Position numbers and translations under genes: made by a program
Shown: in pieces, positions 9,318 through 18,810 of the stretch
Numbering within the stretch: position 1 is the stretch's first letter
Layout of the letters: every line of letters begins with the position of its first letter
The notes under the pieces: generated by a model
Databases searched by the model: none
The model's input: the letters and a program-made list of their open reading frames with translations, nothing else
Told to the model about the DNA's origin: nothing
Assembly: GCA_004335835.1 (NCBI GenBank)
Contig: RWJK01000524.1
Location: 1,842-23,557 of the forward strand
DNA length: 21,716 nucleotides
Source of the DNA: Scenedesmus sp. ARA3
Taxonomy: Eukaryota > Chlorophyta > Chlorophyceae > Sphaeropleales > Scenedesmaceae
Direction: 5' to 3'

Positions 9318-11137
9318 CTACTGCGCTGCAGCGTTGTGCTTCTTGATGCACTTGGTGGGCCCTGCAAGCACAAAAAACAAGATGCGTCAGCAGGATCATA
9401 ACAAGATCATGCAGAGACGCTGCTGGAAGTTTCAGTTCAGCCTGCAGACTGCTGTGCTTGGTTTAAAACCTGATGCGGTGATTCACAGCAGATAACTGCT
9501 GTCTTTGTTTCCTCACCTGCAAAGCAAGCCAGCAGGAAGATGACCACAACCAGCAGCAGCACCACCAGCACCACAATAAGCTTGATGCGCATGTTCTGCC
9601 ACCACATGTTGCTGCGCAGCGCCCTGCCCTGCTTCTGGAACATCTGCGCGTGGTTGCGCAGCTCCTCCGTCTGGTGCACCAGCAGCTCAATGCGCTCGCC
9701 ACGCTCCAGCACCCTGTCAGGTGGCAGGCACGAGGTGGGTGTGTGAAGAGTGGCATGAGGCAGCAGTAGCAAGGATGGATCGCCCTTTGTTTACTTGGCT
9801 GCCAACCACATGCCTGAAGTTGCTGCCTCGTCTCCCTGTGTGCACGCTACTGCTGCTAAAATGCTAAATGGCCTGCTAAAATGCTACTGCTGCTGCCGTC
9901 GCCCAACAGTATGAACATGGACATAAGTATGAGGCCAAGCTAGCGGTGGCATGGCAGCATTACACCAGCAAGCAGCTCACTTGTCTAGGTTCTCAATCAT
10001 GACTGCCAGCACAGGTAGCATAGGCGTCGGTGACGCGGCAAGTAGCATAGCGCGAACGGCATGACGCAGCAGAAAGGCAGCGGCACATGAAGGAGGTCTG
10101 TCAGCAGCATTGAGGTGGGAAGCAGAAACATATGGTCATGGGGCACTGCCTACCCTACGGCAAGCATGCAAGCATGCCTTGTGAACAATTCCTGATGACA
10201 CCACATGTAGCTATAAGGGGTGACGCCACTCACTGTTCTTGACCTCATCCACTTTGCGCTGCACTCCAGCCACGCGGCTGATCTCATCTGGGTTGTTTGT
10301 GCAGTACTCCTGCAAGCAGGCATGCCATATCAGCACATGACCGAGCAACGGGCAAACATAGTTTTCGTGCGTGATATGTGGCAGATGCGATTGGTGCTGC
10401 TCTGCTCGTGAAACCTGACAGCATGTTGTCACAGCAGTGAAAACCATGAGCTGCGCTCCATACCACTGTACACACCATGTGCTGCTTGAGCTTGGCCCCA
10501 AATGAGCGGTCCATGCTGTGCTGGGCTGCAGTCTTGCCCTTTGAGGCAAATCCAGCAATGAACTCATCGCTCACGCGCTCCAGAAAAGCAAAGGGGATCT
10601 GGCGCCCAAATGCCTCGTCCTGCAAGCAATCATGGTGAGGCAACATGCACCATCATTAGGTCAGCTGCTGCCATTGCTGTTTTGAATGCTTCTGCAATCT
10701 ACGCTCACGCTGCTGAGCTTGCTACTGGACATTTTGCACAGTACGTGCTAGATGGCATAACTCCGCCTTGCTCACCGCAACCACCAGGAAGACAAACTGC
10801 TCCCTTCTTGTGAAGTTGAATGTGTGCTTGTCGCATGCGATGGTCAGCTTGCTTTGCTCTGCAATGAAGAGAGCACTGTAGATGTTGCTGATTTGAAGCC
10901 CAACAGAGGCTCAGTGCATGTTTGTGATTGCTGCTGATCCTGGTGCTTCGTAGCAAGCGGCATGCAGTGGGACTTGAGCTGCCTCCAGGAACAGAGCAAG
11001 TGCCAGTGATTGTACGTACCTGGCTGCAGATGCTGCAGGCACTCTAGCGCAACTGTGTTGAAGTTTCCACGATATGGGGAGTACTCTGCCAGCACAGTTT
11101 TGTCATCCCTTGCCACAAACGAGTAGATGAGCGGCAT
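9318..11137 (-). CDS. VAMP72: VAMP-B: longin-domain R-SNARE, VAMP72/VAMP7 family, standard length
   Basis: Seven exons on the minus strand: 11020-11137, 10776-10858, 10476-10619, 10234-10309, 9981-10002, 9517-9713 and 9318-9361. They total 684 nt, or 227 aa, the usual VAMP72 size. The longin domain covers about residues 1-120 (MPLIYSFVARDDKTVLAEYS; FLVVADEAFGRQIPFAFLERV). The linker PDEISRVAGVQRK leads into the SNARE motif [20 protein letters not shown], with zero-layer R152. The WWQNMRIK linker precedes a hydrophobic anchor at about 193-212. The short tail GPTKCIKKHNAAAQ comes from a separate last exon found by its TTGCAG acceptor. Reading through the GTGAGG donor at 9516 would instead give a different, unsupported tail. 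The fifth exon is only 22 nt and encodes the SNARE core IMIENLDK, which aligns exactly with IMSENIEK in VAMP-A. None of its six introns is at a position used by VAMP-A or VAMP-C. Expected role: vesicle fusion in the endosomal/secretory pathway. Confidence 0.93.
9850..9884. repeat. Short direct repeat in the fifth intron of VAMP-B
   Basis: The segment CTGCTAAAATGCTA occurs twice within about 35 bases, separated by a few bases, with CTACTGCTGCT copies on both sides. It is a local duplication inside the 9714-9980 intron. Confidence 0.7.
9981..10002 (-). other. 22-nt microexon in VAMP-B
   Basis: The minus strand has acceptor GCTGGCAG before, and donor GTGAGC after, a 22-base segment. Joined to the flanking exons in phase (1 base from exon 4, 1 base from exon 6) it reads I-M-I-E-N-L-D-K. 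Without it the SNARE heptads and the frame would be broken, so the microexon is required by family conservation. Part of the VAMP-B CDS. Confidence 0.88.
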
Positions 11138-12224
11138 GCTGCTGTTGGTTGCTCAGGGCGGGACTGCTGCTCAGCACAATGGGCTGTCGTCTTGTTCAGT
11201 TGCCGGCTTTGATTTGAGCTCTGCCTTCGTGTTGTGTTATGTGTGCTCAATTTCCTGCGCACTTGCTGGCTGGCGAGTGAAAGAAGGTGCCAAAGCTGTT
11301 CAAGCTTCCGAGTTGTGCTGGTAGCAGCTGTCTGGAACGAGCAGCAATTAGATCATATACACATGTAATGTCGTATCGGTGCCTCGCAGGGCATTGGGAC
11401 CTGGATACGTGTCACACGTTTGAGACCTGGTCAAACGGTTGACGAACTGAGGGGGAACATTTGAATGATGATGACAGCGAGCACTTACTCGCCCTGCTTG
11501 CTCCCGATCTCTTTCTGCACAGTATTCAGCGAACTCACTCTTGCTATTTACGCTTGTGCACCAGAATGCCGCCAGTCACGGCACACTTATAGATCTTCAT
11601 CAGTTACAGCCAGACTGTCTGCAGTGTTCCACATCACGGGACCACTGGACCACGACATGTTTGCAACGCGTGGCTAACAGCAACAACAACCACCAAAACG
11701 TGTTTGCGCTTAGCACAGCCAGAGGCACAGCAACACATACTCCTACTTGCCACTGTCAGCCTACAACTGCAAACCACCAGTGAGCTCTCAAGCTCATTCT
11801 GGTCTGCGACAACACATGCTACATGATGTGTGTACTTCATGTCACGTCAAGCAAACTTTGATCCAGCCAAACTGCAGAGCTTGAGGCATGACCATAACCT
11901 ACACTTGTCGCCAAGACAGTACTCTGCTCCAACGAACAGCCAATCAAGCAAGGAGCAAGGAGTTGCGCCTCAATGGCAGCTTGGCCAGTCGCGCAATACA
12001 AGCAAATCAGCAGAGCAGCGCCAACCCACACCTGTACTCCACTATTGACTGAGCACCCAGCTGCGTAGCTTGTATTTTACCTGCACATATGTTACAGGCA
12101 TACTGCGTCGCTAGACTGCTCACACACACCCAAATGCAATCCCTCTGTCAATATGTGCCACAACATTGTAAACAGATCCTCCACAACAGCAGTTAGTGTA
12201 TGATACATGTCGCGCCTGCAGCAA
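11138..12224. other. Intergenic region between VAMP-B (5' side) and VAMP-C (3' side)
   Basis: This 1.1 kb separates the two tandem SNARE genes, which run in the same direction. It should hold the VAMP-B promoter and the VAMP-C 3' UTR. TTACA at 12092-12096 is a well-placed minus-strand TGTAA for VAMP-C. Open frames here are short and without family features. No SNARE-like fragments, triplet tracts or mobile element ends were seen. Confidence 0.6.
12092..12096 (-). terminator. Candidate poly(A) signal (TGTAA on minus strand) for VAMP-C
   Basis: Lies about 130 bases beyond the VAMP-C stop codon on the coding strand, a normal distance. Inference from the chlorophyte signal. Confidence 0.5.
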
Positions 12225-14234
12225 CTAGCCAGATCCCGCCGGCACTGCAGGAGCCAAGTTGGGCGTGCCTGGCACCACCGCTGATGGTGTGCTGGACAGG
12301 TCTGCACCGTTGAGGCCTGACACTGCTGGCGGTGCTGCTGCGTTGGGGCTGCCACTGCTGTGCGCGCCCGTCTTGAGGCAGTTCCTGCCGTTGGTGAAGC
12401 ACGCCAGCAGGAAGATGACCACCACCAGCAGCACCACCACGCCGATCACGATGAGCTTCATGCGGAAGTTCTGCCACCACATGCGCTTGCGCAGCTGCGT
12501 GCCCTGCTTCTGGAAGCGGTGCGCCTGCAGCACGCAGCACGCAGCAGCAGCAACACACAATCAGTTGTAGTTCATTGTGCAGCGCACGCCCTGAAAAACA
12601 ATGCTTACAGTTTGGAAGCGATGCCTGGCAGCATGTCCTGCTGCTCCTTACAAAAAGCACCATTTTCTGAATGCGCCTTGCAGGCCCCCGATCCCACTCG
12701 CGCACCTGACAGCATGCAACCCATATACAGGCATTGCCGCCCAGCACACACACAATGCGTCCTCAACCTGCTGTTGTGCTGCTGCAGGGCCTGCTGCTGT
12801 CACTGCTGCCCACCTGGTCCCGCAGGTCGTCGGTCCTATCCACCAGCACGTCCAGCCGCTCGCCACGCACCAGCACCTGCTCCACGTTCTGCAGCATGAT
12901 GCCCTTCACCTCGTCAACCTGGCACACACGCGGCAAGCAGCAGCAAGCAGCAGCACAGAAGTAGGCCATGGCGTCAGCACTAGGCATTGTTGCTGCAACA
13001 GCACACTCTGACACAGCACACCGCCAGCTGCCGTACAGGCGGATGTACAGGACAGCTGAGTCAGCTAGTGCGCCTGCTAGCTTGGCGCTGCTGCTTGCAA
13101 CTGTGTGGGGTGCTCCTGTGGCACACATGCAGCCGGCTGTCAATGCTTGGCTGGCTGAGCTGCTGCCGCCCTGCGCTGCCCTGCGCTGCCCACCTTGCGC
13201 TGCACTGATGCCATCTTGCTGATCTCCTCTGGGTGCTCCATGCAGTAGGTCAGCTGGCGCTGCAGCACAGGGCTGCAGCCAGGTGGCACAGCCAGGCAGG
13301 CAGGACAGCAGGCAGCCAGTCAGTCAGTCAGGCAAGCGCTTTTATGTTCAGCACAAAGCACGGCCACCTCGCTTGTATGTACTTGCTGTCAGCAAGCCAA
13401 CACAGCACCAGCGCAAAAACATATACCATCCACATCAATTTGCAGCATGCTCGCCCACTGCAGAGCACACAGAGAACCTGCAGCAAGATTGCCCTTGATG
13501 GCCAGCCCTTGTTGTTGCAACGGCTGACCCAGCAATGCACGATCCTACAGCACATCCCCAGCAGCGGAATCATCTGCTGCTAACGCACAACCACCTCCAC
13601 AGCTGTACCGGCACGCTGTGCACTGCCTGCCGACCAGGCAGTGCCTCAGCGTCGCTGCCGCACACCTGAAGCTGGCGTTCAGGCTGCCCTCTGCTGCTGT
13701 GCGGCCTTTCTCGCCAAACTTTTCAGTGAAGGCGTCAGCCGCACGTTCCAGGAAGGCAAAGGGGATCTGACGGCCATACGCCTCATCAGCCACCACCAGG
13801 TAGGCTGCAGCACACACGCAGCACAGGAGGCGGGACATGGGAGTGTTGATGGTGGTGGAGCTGTTGCTGCTGCTGCTGCTGCTGCCGCCAGGACAACATC
13901 AAGCATGGCAACCATGAACACACACGTGCAGCTCTGTGCTACGCACAGCAATCTTGTTGCTGGTGCAAGCTGGCAAGGGAAGCATGGCAGCTGCAGCAGC
14001 AGCGGCGGCAGCAGCATACTTTGCTGCAGCGTCAGCAAGCTGGCACTTACTGTAGCCTTGTTGTACCAGATAGTTGAATGCGTACTGGTCTGCTGTCACC
14101 ACGAACTTGTCCTCCTGCATTTGAGCATTCTGCAGGCACTCGATGCCCACTGTCTTGAAGTTGCCACTGATGGCTGCATACTCTGCCAACACCGTTGTCC
14201 CACGCGCAACAAACGTATAGACCAAACCAGGCAT
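12225..14234 (-). CDS. VAMP72: VAMP-C: longin-domain R-SNARE, VAMP72/VAMP7 family, with long Ser/Pro/Ala-rich lumenal tail
   Basis: Five exons on the minus strand: 14051-14234, 13666-13804, 13194-13272, 12814-12918 and 12225-12524. They total 807 nt, or 268 aa. The longin domain runs from MPGLVYTFVARGTTVLAEYA to YLVVADEAYGRQIPFAFLER. The linker has MEHPEEISKMASVQRK. The SNARE motif begins VDEVKGIMLQNVEQ, with zero-layer R152 in VLVRGER. WWQNFRMK precedes the anchor VIGVVVLLVVVIFLLACF. At exon 3 two acceptors are close together; the upstream CTGCAG (ending at 13273) gives a stop-free frame and the exact family spacing, whereas the next one meets a stop. The first four introns match those of VAMP-A in position and phase, and exons 3 and 4 have identical lengths (79 and 105 nt) in both. 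It lacks VAMP-A's intron inside the membrane anchor. The tail after C-F-x5-C is about 50 residues, rich in Ser, Pro, Ala and Gly, predicted lumenal. It is divergent from the ATP synthase epsilon gene. Confidence 0.94.
13171..13190. repeat. Perfect 10-bp tandem duplication beside a VAMP-C splice donor
   Basis: CTGCGCTGCC occurs twice in tandem, a few bases downstream (on the minus strand) of the exon 3 donor of VAMP-C. Small local duplication within an intron. Confidence 0.8.
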
Positions 14235-14558
14235 GGTGTCTGCGTGAGTTCGGAGTTGCGCTGGGAGAAGTTGCCCTGCAAGAGTGCGTGTCGAGCAATG
14301 TCAATTCGCAATATACTTCAGTCACGGCTTATCGACTCGACGTGATCGTGTAGACCGTGAAAGGAGGGTTGAGGAGCGTCTAATTCATGTCACACTCGAG
14401 CATAAGCTTGTCACACGCTCACCCGACTTCCTGAGAGCCTAGATCAAGAACTTTTCTCATCAATTGCTCAAGGCAATAGTGATTGCTGTCTATTCACCAG
14501 CTTGCGTGTAGCGTGGCCCCTGCCAACTAGCTGCTGTGCTGCACCAGATCGCTTCATC
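14235..14558. promoter_or_regulatory. Divergent intergenic region, probable bidirectional promoter of VAMP-C and ATP synthase epsilon
   Basis: Only about 324 bases separate the two start codons, which face away from each other. The stretch must hold both 5' UTRs and core promoters. It contains no triplet tract and no clear TATA box at a usable distance. The arrangement is seen directly; shared control is an inference. Confidence 0.5.
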
Positions 14559-14988
14559 ATGTGCCAGCCAGCGGCCGGCCCGTTTTATAGGGCAGCAGGC
14601 ATGACCTACCTTCGCTATGCAAACGTCTGCGCAGACCTGATGCGCGGTGTGCTGAAGGAGCCCTTCAAGACCAAGGCTATTCAGCGGCAAGCCATCTATT
14701 TCAGGAGCGCTACGTGGGCAGACGGCAAGCAGGGAACTTCAGGTGCGTGATGAGCAGCGATAGCGGCCAGCAGCACGGCAGCACTTGCTTTGGAGGCAGA
14801 AGCAGCACCAGCAGTAACATCAGCAGCACAGGCAGAAGCGGGGTTGCAACCCCACTCCAGCTGCACATTTGCTGTGGTGCTGCCCAGCATCTTTGATATG
14901 TTGCAAATTTGCTGTGATGCTGTTGCTGTGCACTGCATTGTACGCAGTGATCACTGAGCTCAAGGAGGTGCCCACTGTCAAGCCATAA
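14559..14988 (+). CDS. ATP15: Mitochondrial F1F0 ATP synthase subunit epsilon (F1 sector)
   Basis: Two exons, 14559-14742 and 14948-14988 (TAA), give 74 aa, close to the roughly 70 aa of plant epsilon subunits. The protein sits at the foot of the F1 central stalk with gamma and delta and helps couple rotation to ATP synthesis in mitochondria. It is not the bacterial/plastid epsilon, which is homologous to mitochondrial delta. Family marks: PFYRAAGMTYLRYANVCADL, then VLKEPFKTKA, then a Trp-containing basic segment (ATWADGKQG). The GTGCGT donor at 14743 and CGCAG acceptor at 14947 are in phase; exon 2 reads VITELKEVPTVKP. Without splicing, the frame would stop eight bases into the intron, two codons after the spliced-in Ser. 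The ATG at 14559 is chosen because it gives the short N-terminus typical of this subunit, which has no long presequence. A TGTAA follows at 15663-15667. Confidence 0.95.
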
Positions 14989-15083
14989 GCGGGCTTGCAG
15001 TATAAGACGTGCACCAGCAGCGCTGGCGGCAGCACTGGCAGCAGCAGGCCCACGGCGCTTCAGCAGGACTAAGCTGCTGTGGA

Positions 15084-15147
15084 CCGTTGGTAGCTGCAAC
15101 TTACGCGAACAGAAGCCGTTGGCAGCTGCGGCTTACGCAAACAGCAA
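15084..15147. repeat. Imperfect tandem duplication, 2 x 32 bp
   Basis: Two adjacent 32-base units begin CCGTTGG and share the core AGCTGC..CTTACGC.AACAG, with about five mismatches between them. It lies in the presumed 3' UTR of the ATP synthase epsilon gene. Confidence 0.8.
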
Positions 15148-15662
15148 CTGTGGTGGCTGCTACCACAATGCAGCAAGCGCTGTACAGCAGTGGTGGGTGT
15201 CATAGCCAAGCTGGAGGCCAGCTGCATGCTGCTGTTCATGCAGCTGACGCAGCAGCAGCAGCAGCAGCAGAGCCAGGTCTACGCAGCACCTGATACTGCA
15301 GCATCCACAATCAGCACGGTGCCGGCGTTGCGGACAAGTGGCATGATAGCAGCTTGACAAGATGACTTGTGGGGTGACAGAGTAGGTTAATAGGAGACGG
15401 ATCTGCCGGGCAGCTCGGCCCGCGCCAAGAGGCCACAGCGATGTAGCCAGCGGCGGAGCTTGCATGTGTGGCAACAGTGCAGCATACGGGTGAGGCCCCT
15501 GGAGGGTCTTGTGAGGAAACAGCACAGCAGTGTGCTGCCAGCAGCAGTCGCAGTGCAGCAGCAGATGTCTTGGCTGTTGAGTAGCAGCTGTGCGTGTTCT
15601 TCGCAGCTTGCAGTGTTCGGTTGCACCGCTGTATTGATTGTAGACAGGCTTTGAGTTAGCGG

Positions 15663-15667
15663 TGTAA
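15663..15667 (+). terminator. Candidate poly(A) signal TGTAA for ATP synthase epsilon
   Basis: First TGTAA found downstream of the stop at 14988, about 675 bases away. Long but within the range of chlorophyte 3' UTRs. Unconfirmed. Confidence 0.35.
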
Positions 15668-16766
15668 CATGGTCATTGATGCACGTGGCGCCATGCTAGC
15701 ATGTGTTTCTAACGTAGTACAGCTTTGCGCAAGCTCCAGGATCTGCATCAGACAGTGAACTCAGCAGCCGCTGTTTGATTTGTTTGGCACATCTCAAAAT
15801 CTGTATCGGGTGACAGGGCAGCAACGCTTGCAGCAGCTGCAGCGCTGACCTATTGCAGCAGCACCACAGCTAAAACCATCAGCAGCATGCTGTGGTTGGC
15901 AGAATGTACACAGGACACGGTCGTGCATGCTTGCATATGGATCTATGGCCAAATGCAATGCCAGGGCTCTGTTCAAGGACATGACTGGAAGAAGCAGAGC
16001 ATGACTGGATTTGGCCTAATAAGCAGAGACCGGCCCTCAGGGCCCCTGAGCGGCTGCGCATAGGTTGGTCACTGCATGCAGTTGCATGGCATCCATATGT
16101 GGCAGGCAATTGCCACTGCAGCCGATGATGCGCGCCAAGGCTTGCAACATCCTCGTGCAACAAGATGTGCCAGGGCCTGCCAAGTGCCGCACCTTGCAGC
16201 AAGGCAGTGCCTTGCAGCAGACTGCATGAACAAACCAGCATTTGAGTTGCGACGCAACACAAGGAAATGACCGTCTTTGCCTGCAGCAATGCTCAGGTTG
16301 CCAGCGCCACATACTACTATACTATTAGTAAAACCGCGTGCCACATGACTTGCGGCAAGTCGTCCATACTACCGTCACAGGCTGCAGCAAGGTGCAGCAC
16401 TCTGGCCATGCGAAGCAGGTGTAGCTGCATATGCTGTGCCAAGCGCCAACTCAGCACTTGGCGGCAACGCCAACAGCAGCACTGGCACCAAGTCGGCAGA
16501 CGAAGCGCAGTGCTTGAGTTTTTCTTGATCAGCGATTTATCAAGAACACTTCAAATGCTACAGTATGTGGCAGATCATGTTGACAGCTGGATGTGGACCG
16601 CTTGATGCACGCAGAAAGTACTCTGCACGGCAAAGGGATGTCTGCGCTGCGGCCAATGCTGCAGCAAGGTAGTGGGAGCTGACTGCGTGGGATGGGTCCC
16701 CCTTGGCAACCAAAAAAAGGGGATGCAGAGAGTGCATGCCCGGAAGTATGCTAAGCTGCTTGTATG

Positions 16767-18756
16767 CTACCCCTCCTGCGCTGCTGCTGCATCAGGTGTG
16801 GGCTGCGGCTTGTTCATGGGTGCTGCCAGGTCTGCGGCATCAACTGCCGCCAGCATCAGCTCCCAGAATGCATCCACGTCCATCTGCCGGGCCACCCTGC
16901 AGCAGCACAGTTACATCGCGACAAGCAGCACATGCACATGTCATACATGCAGCATATGCTGCCTCAACGGTTTATTGCCATGTTAAACAGCCCAGCCATA
17001 GCAACAGAACGCACGCCCGACAGGAGTGCCAGGAGCGCAAAGCGCAGCATCCCGCCTTTGCTGATGTTTTACTACGTTCAGTTATATATCCCAACCTTGT
17101 TCTGGCGCAACATACCACAAACAGCCAGCAATGAACTGTGCTGCACTGTGCAAGCATGTTTGGGCGTGTGCTGGGAGGCCGTCCTGGGAGCAGCGCACTC
17201 AACTCGCAGCTGCGGCCGCACCTGCAGTTCTTGGGTGCGCTGCTCTGGTGCCAGATGTCGCACACGGTCTGGCCCGCAGCCAGGGGGCTGACCGTCTCAA
17301 TGTCCACCCGCATCAGCTCAAACTGCAGCGGGGCGGGACGGCAACTGCTTTGTCTGACAAGGATGGTGAGAAACTCAGATCTTAGCAGCAGCCTGTCAGG
17401 CGACGCTGCTGTCAGCGGATGCATAACACTTCACACCCTCATTTGCTACACAGATGGCTATATGTCGTTGGTAAGCTGCAGCTATCTGAGCAAGCAATCT
17501 GCGCCCCACTCCCCTTGTTAGCGGTGCAGGAGACAGCCGGGCGCTGATAGGTCGGGATGGGGGCGCTGACAGACGGGTTGCAGGTGTACCTGAGTCTGCA
17601 CTGCAGTGTATGGTGGACTCAGAGTCCACCAGGGATAGCTCGTTCTTGCAGTGCCTGAGCCACTGGCCTTTGCTGCAGACAAATCCTTCGACAATGCACA
17701 GCATGCAGCATGTCGCCATGCTAGATGCTCCGTGCACGCACCTTGAAGATGCTGGGCGCAATGACTGCAGCAATTGCACAGGGGTCGTGCAGTGGTGCTC
17801 CGCCATGGAAGCCAAACACTTCCTTGTAGGTGGACGCAAAGAAGGTCAGCAACAGCTCCACCAATGCCTGCAGGCACATGCAGCGCAGGCGCAATGATGG
17901 AGCAGCTTACACGTACCGCCCACATTGGTGAAAGCAGACAGGGAGTCGCTGTCGATGCATGTGCTGGCTTGAAAGCTGACTATCTCCAGAACGTGAAGTG
18001 GTGACCTGCGGTGTCACACATGCCAGCAGTGCCTGATGATGTGAGGTCTCAACAACAAGCACTCCAGCAGGCAAGTCGAAGCTCTCTGCCAGCACGTGCT
18101 GCGGGACATCATGCCATTTTGTCCTTGAAGTCGTGGCATTAGCAGCAGCAAGCCTGTTACGCAGGCACTGCACGTGATGCAGTGCGCTTCAGCACTGCCG
18201 CAACCATGCCTCCAGTGCTGCCCACCTTGAAGGGGCTGATGCTGCCTGGCCCGCCCCTGCTGAACATGCGGCCCAGCAACTCAGGGGCGGCCAGGGCGGT
18301 GTGTGTCACCTCCAGCGGCACCATGGTCAGCGGCACGCCTGACGCAGCACCGCGCGCGCAGCATGCACACCATACAGCGCGCAGCAACAGCGCGGTGTGC
18401 TTCAGGCGAAGCTGCAGCTCATTGTCGGAGTTTGATGTTCAGCAGAAAGCAGCAGTCCCAGCAAAGCATAGACTGCATGATGCGCTTCCAACGGGCCGTT
18501 GCACAGCATTAGCGCACACACACGTTGCATCCTAGCCACCTGCAGCCTGGCATGACCCGCTGCTGCTGCTGCTGCTGTGCCCACCTGCCTCAAAGACCAC
18601 CTTGGCTGCCTCAGGGTCCACCTGGATGTTGAACTCCTGCACAGGGCCGGTGTTGCCCACCTGCACACAGCCAGCAGCCAGCACGTGGCTCTGCACGCTA
18701 CCATGCACATAAACGCCAGATGCAGATGTTCCCGCTGTTAGCAGCCATGCTGCTGC

Positions 18757-18810
<54 letters not shown>

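Larger units (their letters stand above)
14989..16766. other. Convergent intergenic region between ATP synthase epsilon and the nucleoside hydrolase
   Basis: About 1.8 kb between two converging 3' ends. I find no exon with family features. It holds a 32-bp imperfect tandem repeat (15084-15147), a short CAG run around 15250-15270, a GC-rich palindrome near 16035-16050 and an 8-bp-arm inverted repeat near 16198-16215. Open frames on both strands are Ala/Cys/His-rich and look like chance frames. TGTAA at 15663-15667 may end the ATP synthase transcript. Confidence 0.6.

Noticed and set aside
12193..12753. 186-codon minus-strand frame over the end of VAMP-C
   Set aside because: It is a shifted frame over the VAMP-C last exon; the SNARE frame is the conserved one.
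13194..13262. Alternative CTGCAG acceptor nearer to VAMP-C exon 3
   Set aside because: Joining exon 2 there meets an in-frame stop at once, and the family spacing would be wrong; the upstream acceptor ending at 13273 fits exactly.
16035..16050. GC-rich palindrome (CTCAGGG..CCCTGAG) as a regulatory site
   Set aside because: It lies between two converging 3' ends, with no second copy and no known site match.
16198..16215. GCAAGGCA-G-TGCCTTGC inverted repeat as a hairpin RNA or terminator
   Set aside because: The arms are only 8 bp with a one-base spacer, and in a GC-rich intergenic region this is expected by chance.
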